NCBI RefSeq assembly: GCF_023556315.2
Contig: NZ_CP116221.1
Span: forward strand, 1,747,001-1,811,000
Reading direction: 5' to 3'
Length of the DNA: 64,000 nucleotides
Origin: Psychroserpens ponticola
Lineage (GTDB): Bacteria; Bacteroidota; Bacteroidia; Flavobacteriales; Flavobacteriaceae
The stretch's first letter is position 1. Each line of letters starts with the position of its first letter. The notes under the pieces are model-generated. The model was not told the origin of the DNA. It searched no databases and saw only the letters and a program-made list of their open reading frames with translations. This document shows, in pieces, positions 38,547-46,964 of the stretch. Position numbers and translations under genes: made by a program.

Positions 38547-39830
38547 TTAAACTTTTACCCTAACCTTACCCGTTAACAACTGTTGCGTTAAGCCTTTTTT
38601 AAGCTCTTGATAAGTTGCTTTTTTTCCTAAAAGAACATCTAACTTATCATCTGCTAAATTTAATATTTTGGAAATTTTATTTTGTTCCTCTATTGGTGGA
38701 ACAGCTATTTTTAATTTCTTAAAAAAACCAAGACCTATTGTTTTAATTGTTGAACCAACTGCCACTCTTTCAAACAATGGTTTTAATTGTTGTAAAGTGT
38801 AATATAAAAACCAATTATTAAAATTATCATCACATTTCCAAACAATGAAGTGTTGGCTAACTGCCATTTCTGTTTTCATCACTGCACTTTTTCCTACTCC
38901 AGCATCTCTTGACATTAGAACTGTACCTTTAGGGTGCAAAACAGCAGAAGAGTTTTTAATCCCTTCTTCTGATATTTCAATTTTAGTTTTTGATATGTAT
39001 CTTTTATCTAATCTTTTTGAATCACCCAAAGAGACCCATTTTATCCCACCATTGTAATAACTATCTTCTTTTTTGTTTGGAGTATGACCACTAGCTCTTA
39101 TAGCACATTCATCAAGAAGCTTTACCTCCCAACTCTTAGGAATCTCTCCAAAAGGAGAATCTTTAAACTTGGTATGTCCAATACCTTTGGTTAGCAAGCT
39201 TTGCATTAACCCCTTTTTTAGTTCTTGGGTTTCAGTAATTTGTTGGTCTATAACTTCGATTTTAGCATCTACAGTGCTTAGTATGTCTGCTATTTTTTGC
39301 TGTTCTAATAATGGTGGAAGAGGTATGTAACTTTCAAGTATTTGTTTTGTCCCTAAATTTGCTTGAGCTCCTTGAGATGCAATGTTTCTACAATTTTTTA
39401 GCCAGTTTTCAGAATTCCCAATATATGATAAATAAGAAACATTAATTAGTTCTTTATTTAACTTCAGATGTCCTACTCTCTGATTCAACAAAAACTTACC
39501 ATCTATATCTATAACAGCCATCTTCCCTATTAAATCTTTATTAGGTGTAACATCTGTCATAGCAATAATTAAATCTCCCTTCTGTAAAAGATAACGAGAA
39601 AGGCTATCTTCTTCCTTAGAATCCCAATATTTACATTTGTTATCATCAAATTTAAACCTTCCTTTCAATGAAATCATAGCCATTGAAACAATTGGTATTC
39701 CATGTTTAACATATCCTTTTGCTGAAAAAGCATACCCGTTTTGATACTCTAAAAGTATATCTTGTATTTTAGTTGAACTCCAAGAACTCGGTATCAAACC
39801 AGCCTTCGTTTTCACAATTAGTTCACTCAT
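38547..39830 (-). CDS. hsdS: Type I restriction-modification specificity subunit S
   Basis: 427 residues with two target-recognition domains (~10-180 and ~220-390). Each is followed by a conserved helical spacer: PLPPLLEQQKIADILSTVDA then QELKKGLMQSLLT, and VPPIEEQNKISKILNLADDK then QELKKGLTQQLLT. The two half-subunits set a bipartite recognition sequence. The gene overlaps the hsdM stop by 4 bases (ATGA). Confidence 0.95.
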   Translation of the reverse strand: MSELIVKTKAGLIPSSWSSTKIQDILLEYQNGYAFSAKGYVKHGIPIVSMAMISLKGRFKFDDNKCKYWDSKEEDSLSRYLLQKGDLIIAMTDVTPNKDLIGKMAVIDIDGKFLLNQRVGHLKLNKELINVSYLSYIGNSENWLKNCRNIASQGAQANLGTKQILESYIPLPPLLEQQKIADILSTVDAKIEVIDQQITETQELKKGLMQSLLTKGIGHTKFKDSPFGEIPKSWEVKLLDECAIRASGHTPNKKEDSYYNGGIKWVSLGDSKRLDKRYISKTKIEISEEGIKNSSAVLHPKGTVLMSRDAGVGKSAVMKTEMAVSQHFIVWKCDDNFNNWFLYYTLQQLKPLFERVAVGSTIKTIGLGFFKKLKIAVPPIEEQNKISKILNLADDKLDVLLGKKATYQELKKGLTQQLLTGKVRVKV

Positions 39831-41389
39831 ATCCCTAATTCCTTTAAAAATCCAGCTAATTTTTCATCAATATCAGTTTCTTTTTCTTCTAAAATAGCTA
39901 ATTTTTGATGTACTACTTTAATGTCCACTTCTGGTTCTGGTTCGCTAGTATCTATAAAACGAGAAATATTTAATTTGTAATCGTTCTCTGAAATTTCTGC
40001 TAAGTCTACAATTCGCATGTATTTCTCTACATCTTTTGCTTCATCGTAAGCATCTACAATTTTAGAAATATGTTCTTCTAATAATTCGTTTTGGTTTTTA
40101 CCATCTTTATAATCGTTACTAGCATCAATAATAGACACTTTTCCTTTTTGTGCTTCGGTTTTATTTTTATTAATAATCCAGATACTTGCTGGTATCCCTG
40201 TATTGTAAAACAAAGCAGATGGCAAGCCCACAATACCTTCAACCAAATCGGCTTCTAATAATGCTTTTCTAATTTTACCTTCTGTACCACTTCTAAACAA
40301 GGTACCATGTGGTAATACCACACCTGCTTTTCCATCTTGTTTTAATACGGCTATCATGTGTTGTAAAAAAGCTAAATCGGCATAACCTCTTGGTGGTATA
40401 CCGTATTGAAAACGCCCAAAAGGGTCGCTTACTACTTTGTTGTAGTTAGGTGATACTTTTTTCTCTTTTCCGTTTTTATCTAGTTTCACTTCAATAGAGT
40501 TTTCTGCTGGAGTCCACCAACCATCCATAGAAAAAGGAGGATTTGCAATAACTCTATCAAAAAGTGTGAGTTCGTTATTATCGTTTTTATGTTGTGGTGT
40601 GGTAAGCGTATCACCTTTGCGTATATCGGCATCCATAAAATTATGGAGTAACATATTTAGCTTCCCAATAGCCCAAGTGCCTAAGTTTTTTTCTTGTCCA
40701 AATAAGGACACATTTACGTTATTACCCACTTTACCATTGGGTTGTTCTGCAATATATCTAGCAGACTCTATTAACATACCACCAGAACCACACGTTGGGT
40801 CGTACACCTTTTGTTTTGGCTCTGGTTTAATTAACTTTACAATTAATTGCACTACACCTCTAGGTGTATAAAATTCCCCTCCTTTTTTACCAGCGTCATC
40901 CGCAAACATCTTAATTAAATACTCGTAAGCATCTCCCAATAAATCGTTAGACTCTAAATGGTCGTTACGTAAAGAATGCTGATTAAAATGACGTAATAAA
41001 CGTTGTAAAAGCTCGTCGGACAATTTTTCTTTATCACCAAATTTGGTAGCTGTCATGACGCCTTCTAATGAAGTGTTTTCACCTTCTATTCCAGCAAATG
41101 CTTTATCTAATGCAATACCTATGTTTTCGGTATGCTTTTTAATGGTTTCCCATCTAGACTCTTCTGGCATTTGAAAATAGGTGTCGTCTTCGGCATCTTC
41201 TCTTGAAACGTTATCACGCTTCATAATAGCTTCTACTTCTTCTTCAAAAACATCATTAGAACGTTTTAGGAATAGTAAACCGAAAATGTAATTTTTAAAA
41301 TCTGAGGAATCTATACTTCCTCTTAATATATTGGCAGAATCCCAAAGCCAAGACTCTAAGGTTTCTAAGGTTAATTTGTTTTGGATCAT
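39827..41389 (-). CDS. hsdM: Type I restriction-modification methyltransferase subunit M
   Basis: 520 residues. The HsdM N-terminal helical domain (ETLESWLWDSANILRGSIDS) is followed by the N6-adenine methylase: GGEFYTPRGVV, SAM motif YDPTCGSGGML and catalytic NPPF. It methylates the adenine of the recognition site and forms the core with HsdS. It is the first gene of the run hsdM-hsdS-PDDEXK-hsdR-metallopeptidase. Confidence 0.96.
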   Translation of the reverse strand: MIQNKLTLETLESWLWDSANILRGSIDSSDFKNYIFGLLFLKRSNDVFEEEVEAIMKRDNVSREDAEDDTYFQMPEESRWETIKKHTENIGIALDKAFAGIEGENTSLEGVMTATKFGDKEKLSDELLQRLLRHFNQHSLRNDHLESNDLLGDAYEYLIKMFADDAGKKGGEFYTPRGVVQLIVKLIKPEPKQKVYDPTCGSGGMLIESARYIAEQPNGKVGNNVNVSLFGQEKNLGTWAIGKLNMLLHNFMDADIRKGDTLTTPQHKNDNNELTLFDRVIANPPFSMDGWWTPAENSIEVKLDKNGKEKKVSPNYNKVVSDPFGRFQYGIPPRGYADLAFLQHMIAVLKQDGKAGVVLPHGTLFRSGTEGKIRKALLEADLVEGIVGLPSALFYNTGIPASIWIINKNKTEAQKGKVSIIDASNDYKDGKNQNELLEEHISKIVDAYDEAKDVEKYMRIVDLAEISENDYKLNISRFIDTSEPEPEVDIKVVHQKLAILEEKETDIDEKLAGFLKELGI

Positions 41390-41663
41390 TTATGTTGTAA
41401 AGTGTTTTGTACTATGATTAATAGAATCTTAAAAATATAACAAATCATAGGAATAGAAAAGCTTCTATACCTTGATATGTTATAATTCTTCTAAAACAAG
41501 TATAAACGTACAAAACCGAAATGCATTAGGCATTACAATTTCAAATTATAATTGACCAGGCTATGATCGCACAATTATGCTTTTTCAGTACAGTTGTCAT
41601 GCCCACAGAGCATAGCGACGAGGAATCTCATACGTGCATATTTATCATAAAAAGTACAACCAA
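41390..41663. other. Intergenic DNA upstream of hsdM
   Basis: The hsdM promoter must lie here. No gene is seen. The segment at ~41597-41640 (CATAGCGACGAGGAATCTCA) has the look of a dispersed flavobacterial repeat, but only one copy is in the window. Confidence 0.35.
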
Positions 41664-41963
41664 ATATTTCTAATCAGATGTAAAACTCCTGAAAACTCGT
41701 GAAATTCGTGTCAAACCTTTTAGAAGCTTAAACAAAACACACCCAACATCACAACACCATAAAACCAACGCCATCCTTAGCATTAAGTAAAATCAGTATC
41801 CAAAACCAAAGCAGAAGCCAAATGCAGCTCATAATCTAAAGTTCTAAAATTAAAGTCAAGCACACCATAAGTCAATTCAATATGCGTAGCACCATCAATA
41901 AATCCAACTCGATTAATATCAAAATCAGAAATCGTTAAAGCATAACTAACAGAATCAACCACA
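41664..41963 (-). pseudogene. Truncated tandem duplicate of the 3' end of the following gene
   Basis: These ~300 bases repeat 41963-42371 (offset 299, rising to 408). They therefore copy the 3' flank and the last ~320 coding bases of the gene at 42048, with a 109-base internal deletion. The deletion ends lie in a direct AGCAAA repeat of the parent. 109 is not a multiple of three, so the copy is out of frame and cannot encode the same end. The near-identity of the rest shows that the event is recent. Confidence 0.9.
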
Positions 41964-42047
41964 TATTTCTAATCAGATGTAAAATTCGTGAAGATTCGTG
42001 AAATTCGTGTCAAACCTTTTAGAAGCTTAAACAAAACACACCCAACA

Positions 42048-42788
42048 TCACAACACCATAAAACCAACGCCATCCTTAGCATTAAGCAAATACAGTGCGT
42101 CATCAACCTCTTGATAAAACCGAACACCAAAAACACAAAGTTCAGTACCAATACCTAAAGGCAAGGTATCAGGCACAAGCGAAACACTAGCACCAGCAAA
42201 ATCAGTATCCAAAACCAAAGCAGAAGCCAAATGCAGCTCATAATCTAAAGTTCTAAAATTAAAATCAAGCACACCATAAGTCAATTCAATATGCGTAGCA
42301 CCATCAATAAATCCAACTCGATTAATATCAAAATCAGAAATCGTTAAAGCATAACTAACAGAATCAACCACATAATTAAATGGCAGCACAGTCTTAACCT
42401 GACAATCAGGCGTATAACTAAAACGCTTAAGCAATTCCAATCCATCAGCACCAACAACACCATTAGCAACCACGCGTTCACCACGTTTACTAACCAAATC
42501 CAAGTTTTTCAATGTACTAAATAAACCCATCAATCGGCTATGTAAATGCGTAAATCGATGCTTTTTATAAAACGGACGCAAAGCCTCTCTAAAAGCTTTA
42601 TTCACCCGAGAGCAACCTCCAAACTCATTGCTATTCTCCCGAACACGCTGCATACTTCCTTTACTTTTAATAGCCTTACCATTAAAACCACCACCAGCCT
42701 GTCTAGCAATAGGCTTACCGTTCAAATAGTAAAAATTAATACCACCTATAGTACCTACAAATGGTAAAATACCTGCCTGTTTTGCCAT
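42048..42788 (-). CDS. Uncharacterised protein, distant relative of DUF6266 proteins
   Basis: 246 residues from the ATG at 42788 (MAKQAGILPFVGTIGGINFY); a frame to 42833 would run into the promoter region. Its N-terminal ~80 residues keep the same landmarks as the DUF6266 protein at 44050: G..G.I, a central R and N, Q-R, then RPF/KPF. The C-terminal ~120 residues are probably a beta sandwich. No signal peptide, catalytic motif or membrane span is seen. Four 11-bp phased repeats lie 61-104 bases upstream, and a broken copy of its 3' end follows downstream. It is rich in Gly, Val and Asp, unlike the Lys/Ile-rich neighbours. The function is unknown; a phage- or contractile-structure-like component is one idea. 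Confidence 0.72.
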   Translation of the reverse strand: MAKQAGILPFVGTIGGINFYYLNGKPIARQAGGGFNGKAIKSKGSMQRVRENSNEFGGCSRVNKAFREALRPFYKKHRFTHLHSRLMGLFSTLKNLDLVSKRGERVVANGVVGADGLELLKRFSYTPDCQVKTVLPFNYVVDSVSYALTISDFDINRVGFIDGATHIELTYGVLDFNFRTLDYELHLASALVLDTDFAGASVSLVPDTLPLGIGTELCVFGVRFYQEVDDALYLLNAKDGVGFMVL

Positions 42789-42848
42789 AATACTCTGTTT
42801 TAAGTTAACACTCACATTTACAGCAATATACAAAAAATCAAATTAAGG

Positions 42849-42892
42849 CTTATAGCGTGGTTATAGCGTGCTTATGGCAACCTTATAGCATG
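42849..42892. repeat. Four 11-bp direct repeats upstream of the MAKQAG gene
   Basis: CTTATAGCGTG, GTTATAGCGTG, CTTATGGCAAC and CTTATAGCATG follow one another without a gap. The 11-base period is about one helical turn, so a protein could bind all four on one face. They lie 61 bases before the ATG. The analogous gene at 44691 has a similar arrangement. Confidence 0.75.
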
Positions 42893-43013
42893 ACAGATAC
42901 TTATAAGATATAGATAAGACACCTACGAAATACAAATCAAGAAAAAGGAAACGAAACATTTTAATAAGAAATCGTGATTATTCACTAAAACAAAAAACCA
43001 ACAAATCGCACCA

Positions 43014-43845
43014 TCTACGTCAGTTCGAGTGCTTTCAATGCACGAGAAATCGTATCATTTTCGTCAGTTCGAGTGATTGCGAGGAACGAGAAATCGTATC
43101 GAGAACCTATAGCACTACCTACATCTGTTCAAGTGATTTATAAACCTAACAAATCGTATCATTTTCGTCAGTTCGAGTGATTTCGAGGCACGAGAAATCG
43201 TATCGAGAACCAATCACACCATCTACCTCAGTTAAAGTAATTTCTAAGACACAAGAAATCACACCATCTACGTCAGTTCGAGTGCTTTCGAAGCATGAGA
43301 AATCGCATCGAGAACCTATAGCACTACCTACATCTGTTCAAGTGATTTATAAACCTAACAAATCGTATCATTTTCGTCAGTTCGAGTGATTTCGAGGCAC
43401 GAGAAATCGTATCGAGAACCAATCACACCATCTACCTCAGTTAAAGTAATTTCTAAGACACAAGAAATCACACCACCTTCGTCAGTTCGAGTGATTCCGA
43501 TACATGAGAAATCGCATCGAGAACCTATCACACCATCTACCTCAGTTAAAGTAATTTCTAAGACACAAGAAATCACACCACCTTCGTCAGTTCGAGTGAT
43601 TCCGATACATGAGAAATCGCATCGAGAACCTATAGCACTACCTACATCTGTTCAAGTGATTTATAAACCTAACAAATCGTATCATTTTCGTCAGTTCGAG
43701 TGATTGCGAGGAACGAGAAATCGTATCGAGAACCTATCACACCATCTACCTCAGTTAAAGTAATTTCTAAGACACAAGAAATCACACCACCTTCGTCAGT
43801 TCGAGTGATTCCGATACATGAGGAATCGTATCGAGAACCCATTAC
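43014..43845. repeat. Tandem array with a 104/105-bp period
   Basis: CGTCAGTTCGAGTG starts at 43018, 43062, 43166, 43271, 43375, 43480, 43585, 43689 and 43794. After the first 44-base step the spacing is 104 or 105. Each period has one well-kept unit (CGTCAGTTCGAGTG ... GAGAAATCGTATCGAGAAC) and one decayed unit 60 bases on, of two kinds (CATCTGTTCAAGTG or CCTCAGTTAAAGTA). The kept unit is an imperfect palindrome around GTTCGAG/CGAGAAC. Reading frames run through it (for example 43177-43389) only because the array lacks stops; I do not take them as genes. Confidence 0.9.
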
Positions 43846-44000
43846 AAACTAAAAACAAACTAATTATTTCCCGATACAATATTTAACTAACCCTATATTC
43901 ATTGGTATTGTAGCGTTTGGGCAACAAATAGGAAACAAAAAACACAAAATAAGAGAAGATTAGCAACAAACATTAATAATATTAATTACAAATATAGCAT

Positions 44001-44029
44001 AAAAAAAACCACTCATAAAGAGTGGTTTT
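44001..44029 (-). terminator. Terminator of the DUF6266 gene
   Basis: AAAACCACTC and GAGTGGTTTT form a perfect 10-bp stem around ATAAA, followed in minus-strand RNA by a run of U. It lies 21 bases past the stop at 44050. Confidence 0.9.
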
Positions 44030-44049
44030 CATACATAAAACACCAAGCA

Positions 44050-44691
44050 TTAATTAGCTGTTCCAGAGCCTAAATAAGTACTGTTTGATACTTGACTACC
44101 ATCGGCAGTGATAAATGCCATAAATAGCTCCACTGTATCTCCTGCGTAGGTTGTTGGGATAGCAACAATTTGACTTCCTACTGTTCTGTCTGCTCCATCA
44201 GTTAAAGAAATAGATTCTTTCTTTGATGGATTGTAAACCAATAACATTGCTTTATCGGTGGCGTTCGCATTACCTTCAGCAGAGTTATCATCCCAGTTAA
44301 AAGTTACTTCTCCCGCAGTTGTAAGATCAGTAGTAGGGTTTAAAGCAGTCGATAAACCTCCTCTACTTACTAAAGCGTTAGCATAATCTACATTGAAGTT
44401 TGGCTCAACTCCACCAATAGCATTGTTTAACACATACGACATTGCAGCATTGAATGCTGTTTTCTTCACTGCTAAAAACTTATATCCTTTCTGGATAAAA
44501 GGTTTAACAGCTTGAATAAATTCTAAAGTCACTGTAAACTTATTTCTTTGGTTTACCTGACCTACAGTTCTTGGATTCGCTACACTTGAAGGTTTAATTC
44601 TAATGTAGTCAATTCCTTTCCAGCTTCCACCGATAATGTTTCCAACCTTACCTGAAAGCCCTCCTAAAATACCTTGAGCAATTTTACCCAT
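44050..44691 (-). CDS. DUF6266 family protein
   Basis: 213 residues. MGKIAQGILGGLSGKVGNII followed by GGSWKGIDYIR is the N-terminal signature I associate with DUF6266, a multi-copy Bacteroidota family. RTVGQVNQRNKFTVTLEFIQ and the beta-rich C-terminal half (VTFNWDDNSAEGNA...AMLLVYNPSK...DTVELFMAFITADG) complete it. No signal peptide is present. The gene has its own terminator and 11-bp repeats upstream. Its distant relative at 42048 lies 1.3 kb away beyond the 104-bp array. The function of the family is unknown. Confidence 0.83.
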   Translation of the reverse strand: MGKIAQGILGGLSGKVGNIIGGSWKGIDYIRIKPSSVANPRTVGQVNQRNKFTVTLEFIQAVKPFIQKGYKFLAVKKTAFNAAMSYVLNNAIGGVEPNFNVDYANALVSRGGLSTALNPTTDLTTAGEVTFNWDDNSAEGNANATDKAMLLVYNPSKKESISLTDGADRTVGSQIVAIPTTYAGDTVELFMAFITADGSQVSNSTYLGSGTAN

Positions 44692-44725
44692 AACATAAAT
44701 GATTTAAATGAAACTTACTTTTCTT

Positions 44726-44758
44726 CGGACTTGGTACGGACTTAACACGAAGCTGTAC
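44726..44758. repeat. 11-bp direct repeats upstream of the DUF6266 gene
   Basis: CGGACTTGGTA and CGGACTTAACA are adjacent; a third block (CGAAGCTGTAC) keeps only the first bases. They begin 35 bases upstream of the ATG at 44691. The 11-base phase is the same as before the relative at 42788, but the sequence differs. Confidence 0.5.
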
Positions 44759-45098
44759 CTTCCGCTGAAATATATGGCAAGTTTTATGCTATTCTTTCAA
44801 TATGGGTTTTGTTGCTTTAGATTGCTTCTTTTTGCATCAGAAATAAAAAAACAATATTTTTTTTACAAAGAAAAAGAGAAAAAAGAAAGCAGTTCAATTG
44901 ATGGCGTGGACATACTGTCAAGTTTTTTGGGAAAAATATTGCTATACAAAATAGCTATAGCAGGATTTGCCAAAAGTTGGGTGCAAAATTTTTTTCAAAA
45001 CCCGTAGGGCTTGAACTTTATAGTATGATAGCGATGGATGAAGGAAGGCATCTAACTTTGCAATCTTTTTACTTAACTTTAAAATATAAAATAAACCT
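44759..45098. other. Intergenic DNA before the HNH-like gene
   Basis: About 340 bases. A + strand frame (44708-45007) has 99 codons, but its composition and overlap with the DUF6266 promoter argue against coding. A palindromic stretch at ~44938-44965 (GCTATA...TAGCTATAGC) is present. The promoter of the next gene must be here. Confidence 0.35.
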
Positions 45099-46139
45099 AT
45101 GAATTGTAAATTATGTTTAGTTAAACCTGCTGACAAAAAAGGTTCACATATAGTACCTGCATTTATTTTAAAAACTCTATTTGAAAGAAATAAAGAGTTT
45201 GTAGTATCTATAGGAAGTGAAGCTGTTGAAAATCATATCGGACGAGAACTTACACCTGAACAAATTGAGGATTATATGGGAAGAGAATTGACCGATGAGG
45301 AAATTGATCAAAACTATATACCATTTATAGAAGACAATATCTTTTGTTCTGATTGTGAAAAAAAGTTAGGACATTTAGAATCTATGTATGCAGATAAAAT
45401 CCATAAGCATTTAAGTAAAAAAGAGTGTGACAAGGATGAAATATTCACTTTTAATAATGATTTAGGACTTATATCTTTATTCTGGTATTCTGTTATATTA
45501 AGGTTTTCTTTAGCAACCCACAATAAATTCAAACTGAAAGATAAAGAACACAGAGCCATTAGAAACTATTTAAATAATAATCTTAAAGAAAATATACCTG
45601 AACTAAAAATTCACGTCGAAAAAAACATAAACTTAAACTGTCCTTATCCTCTTGGAATTTTTTTTAATTCAAATGCCATTAAAAGATTGTCAAGCAATTC
45701 TGTTTTAGAGATACCAAAATATAGAAATCCATATTTTTTATTGTTCAATGAATATATAATTATACTATATAATAAAGCCAGTCAAGTAAATGGAATGAAA
45801 CATAGTTTTTTTGATTTAGAAAAATCTTTTGATCCATTAAGAAATATAAATTATAACAATAATGAAGAATGTAATATTTGTATTATTAGAAATGACGTTT
45901 GGGAAGGAATTAAAACGAATATATTTGAATTATTTGCAAAATTTAAACATCAAGAATTTATTGATATGTTCAGATTTGTAGCAGAATATTCAAATCTTGC
46001 CTTTACTAAAGCTAATATCGTACATTTTGTAAATCGGATTTTATATGAAGACTCACATATTGCAGATAGATATGATAGGACGCGTGTTCTAACAATTTTA
46101 GCTGAAGAATTAAATCAATTACCAAAAATAAGCAGGTAA
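45099..46139 (+). CDS. Zinc-finger / HNH-like protein of unknown function
   Basis: 346 residues. The opening MNCKLCLVKPADKKGSHIVP (C3, C6, H17) and a second CSDC (C83, C86) with H92 form a CxxC ... SH.VP ... CxxC arrangement like the treble-clef fold of HNH endonucleases, although the usual second HNH Asn/His pair is not obvious. Residues 48-70 hold a short internal repeat (GRELTPEQIEDYM then GRELTDEEIDQ). The remaining ~250 residues are a helix- and Asn/Lys-rich domain I do not recognise. It stands alone, on the opposite strand to its neighbours, between repeat-rich and structured non-coding DNA, a setting typical of accessory or defence genes. Confidence 0.65.
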   Translation: MNCKLCLVKPADKKGSHIVPAFILKTLFERNKEFVVSIGSEAVENHIGRELTPEQIEDYMGRELTDEEIDQNYIPFIEDNIFCSDCEKKLGHLESMYADKIHKHLSKKECDKDEIFTFNNDLGLISLFWYSVILRFSLATHNKFKLKDKEHRAIRNYLNNNLKENIPELKIHVEKNINLNCPYPLGIFFNSNAIKRLSSNSVLEIPKYRNPYFLLFNEYIIILYNKASQVNGMKHSFFDLEKSFDPLRNINYNNNEECNICIIRNDVWEGIKTNIFELFAKFKHQEFIDMFRFVAEYSNLAFTKANIVHFVNRILYEDSHIADRYDRTRVLTILAEELNQLPKISR

Positions 46140-46176
46140 TCTAAAAGGCGCGAGCCGGCTGCGAGATGAGCAAGGG

Positions 46177-46228
46177 TGTTGTGGTAATAGCACGTTGCAT
46201 TTTTTTTGCATAAGTGCGTACCACAGCA
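46177..46228. other. Long bulged hairpin after the HNH-like gene
   Basis: TGTTGTGGTA pairs with TACCACAGCA (one G-U), then GCAC/GTGC and GCA/TGC pair inwards, separated by small unequal bulges, around a T-rich loop. The stem-bulge-stem plan resembles the folded attC sites of integrons in outline only; the GTTRRRY box is not found. Confidence 0.55.
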
Positions 46229-46236
46229 ACGGTTTA

Positions 46237-46258
46237 CCGCAAGGGTGGCGGATTTTTT
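46237..46258 (+). terminator. Possible terminator of the HNH-like gene
   Basis: CCGC and GCGG pair around AAGGGTG and are followed by ATTTTTTG on the + strand. The stem is short (4 bp), so this is a weak call. Confidence 0.35.
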
Positions 46259-46259
46259 G

Positions 46260-46660
46260 ATTCTTATTTCGTGTCAGAAGGATTTTTATTGGTAGTTCAA
46301 AATAGTAATGTTTAGGCAAGTGCAAGGATTGAAGGAAGCAATGGAAGGTTTGGGAATAGTTTTCATTTAAGGTTTGCCGTATTTGACACGAAGTAATGAA
46401 GTTGAGGAAATGCCGTATTTGAAGAAAAATAGGAATTGAATTTGTCTGAAGGCAAACCGTAATGTAGAAACTATTGTGTGGTGGATGGAATTGCTGACTG
46501 AATGAGTTGCTCTTGTGTACTGCTTGCGAAATAGGATAATCCGCAGTATTCAATGAAGTTCAATTTATCTTATGATGCGAATATTTTAATTCAATAATCA
46601 AATATTGTTGATTTAACTGCGGTTATCTTATTTGCAAACTTGGGACGTTCAAAAAATGTG
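46260..46660. other. Non-coding DNA between hairpin regions
   Basis: About 400 bases with no credible gene. A minus-strand frame at 46119-46553 has low-complexity, His- and Gln-rich content and runs into the neighbouring gene. The G+C content is higher than that of the neighbours from 46140 to ~46260, suggesting a different origin. Confidence 0.4.
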
Positions 46661-46661
46661 A

Positions 46662-46881
46662 CACCCGTAGACCCACATACTTTATTAAATCAAATGTTAT
46701 GACATTCTGTAATTTCAATTAATTCGCTAAACAATCTATTGAAGCGAAATTATATGTGGGTTTTGCCCGAAGCGACCCGCAGGCTCGCATAACATTAAGT
46801 AGCGGTTGCCCCTTAATAATTTCTAACAGCACAACGTGCTGACCTTATTGGGATTTTAAGGGGCAAAAGTAGCTACGGGTG
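46662..46881. ncRNA. Candidate structured RNA or folded-DNA element with a pseudoknot
   Basis: A closing helix CACCCGTAG (46662-46670) / CTACGGGTG (46873-46881) encloses three more perfect pairings. These are ACCCACATA (46671-46679) / TATGTGGGT (46753-46761); AATGTTATG (46693-46701) / CATAACATT (46788-46796); and TTGCCCCTTAA (46806-46816) / TTAAGGGGCAA (46856-46866). The last contains a small hairpin, CAGCAC/GTGCTG (46827-46841). The second and third cross each other, which is a pseudoknot, or they are two alternative folds. TTCGCT/AGCGAA (46723-46748) sits inside the second. No reading frame is conserved here. Strand and family are unknown. Confidence 0.5.
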
Positions 46882-46912
46882 AGGAAGGCGAGTAATGTGT
46901 GAAATAAAACAA

Positions 46913-46958
46913 ATAAATAGTACCAACGAGGACGTGTCGCCGCAGTGGTACTATTTAT
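46913..46958. other. Perfect 13-bp stem-loop
   Basis: ATAAATAGTACCA and TGGTACTATTTAT pair perfectly around a 20-base G+C-rich loop (46926-46945) that contains GACGTGTCGCCGC. It directly follows the candidate structured element. Confidence 0.6.
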
Positions 46959-46964
46959 GGTATA

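Noticed and set aside
41969-42151. A 60-codon minus frame at the duplicate junction
   Set aside because: It is a shifted reading of the MAKQAG gene's end; the parent frame explains the bases better.
43177-43703. Reading frames through the array (70-105 codons, both strands) as repeat proteins
   Set aside because: They arise because the repeat lacks stops in some frames; the period of 104/105 is not a multiple of three, so the peptide repeat is not kept, and no start signals are conserved.
43014-43845. The repeat array as a CRISPR array
   Set aside because: Both the repeated and the intervening segments recur, units are 44-60 bases with palindromic cores, and no cas genes are nearby.
44708-45007. 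A 99-codon + strand frame as a gene
   Set aside because: It begins inside the promoter repeats of the divergent DUF6266 gene, has a low-complexity Lys/Phe/Leu make-up, and matches no family I know.
46119-46553. A 144-codon minus-strand frame as a gene
   Set aside because: It overlaps the end of the HNH-like gene and the large hairpin, and has a shadow-like His/Gln/Ser composition.
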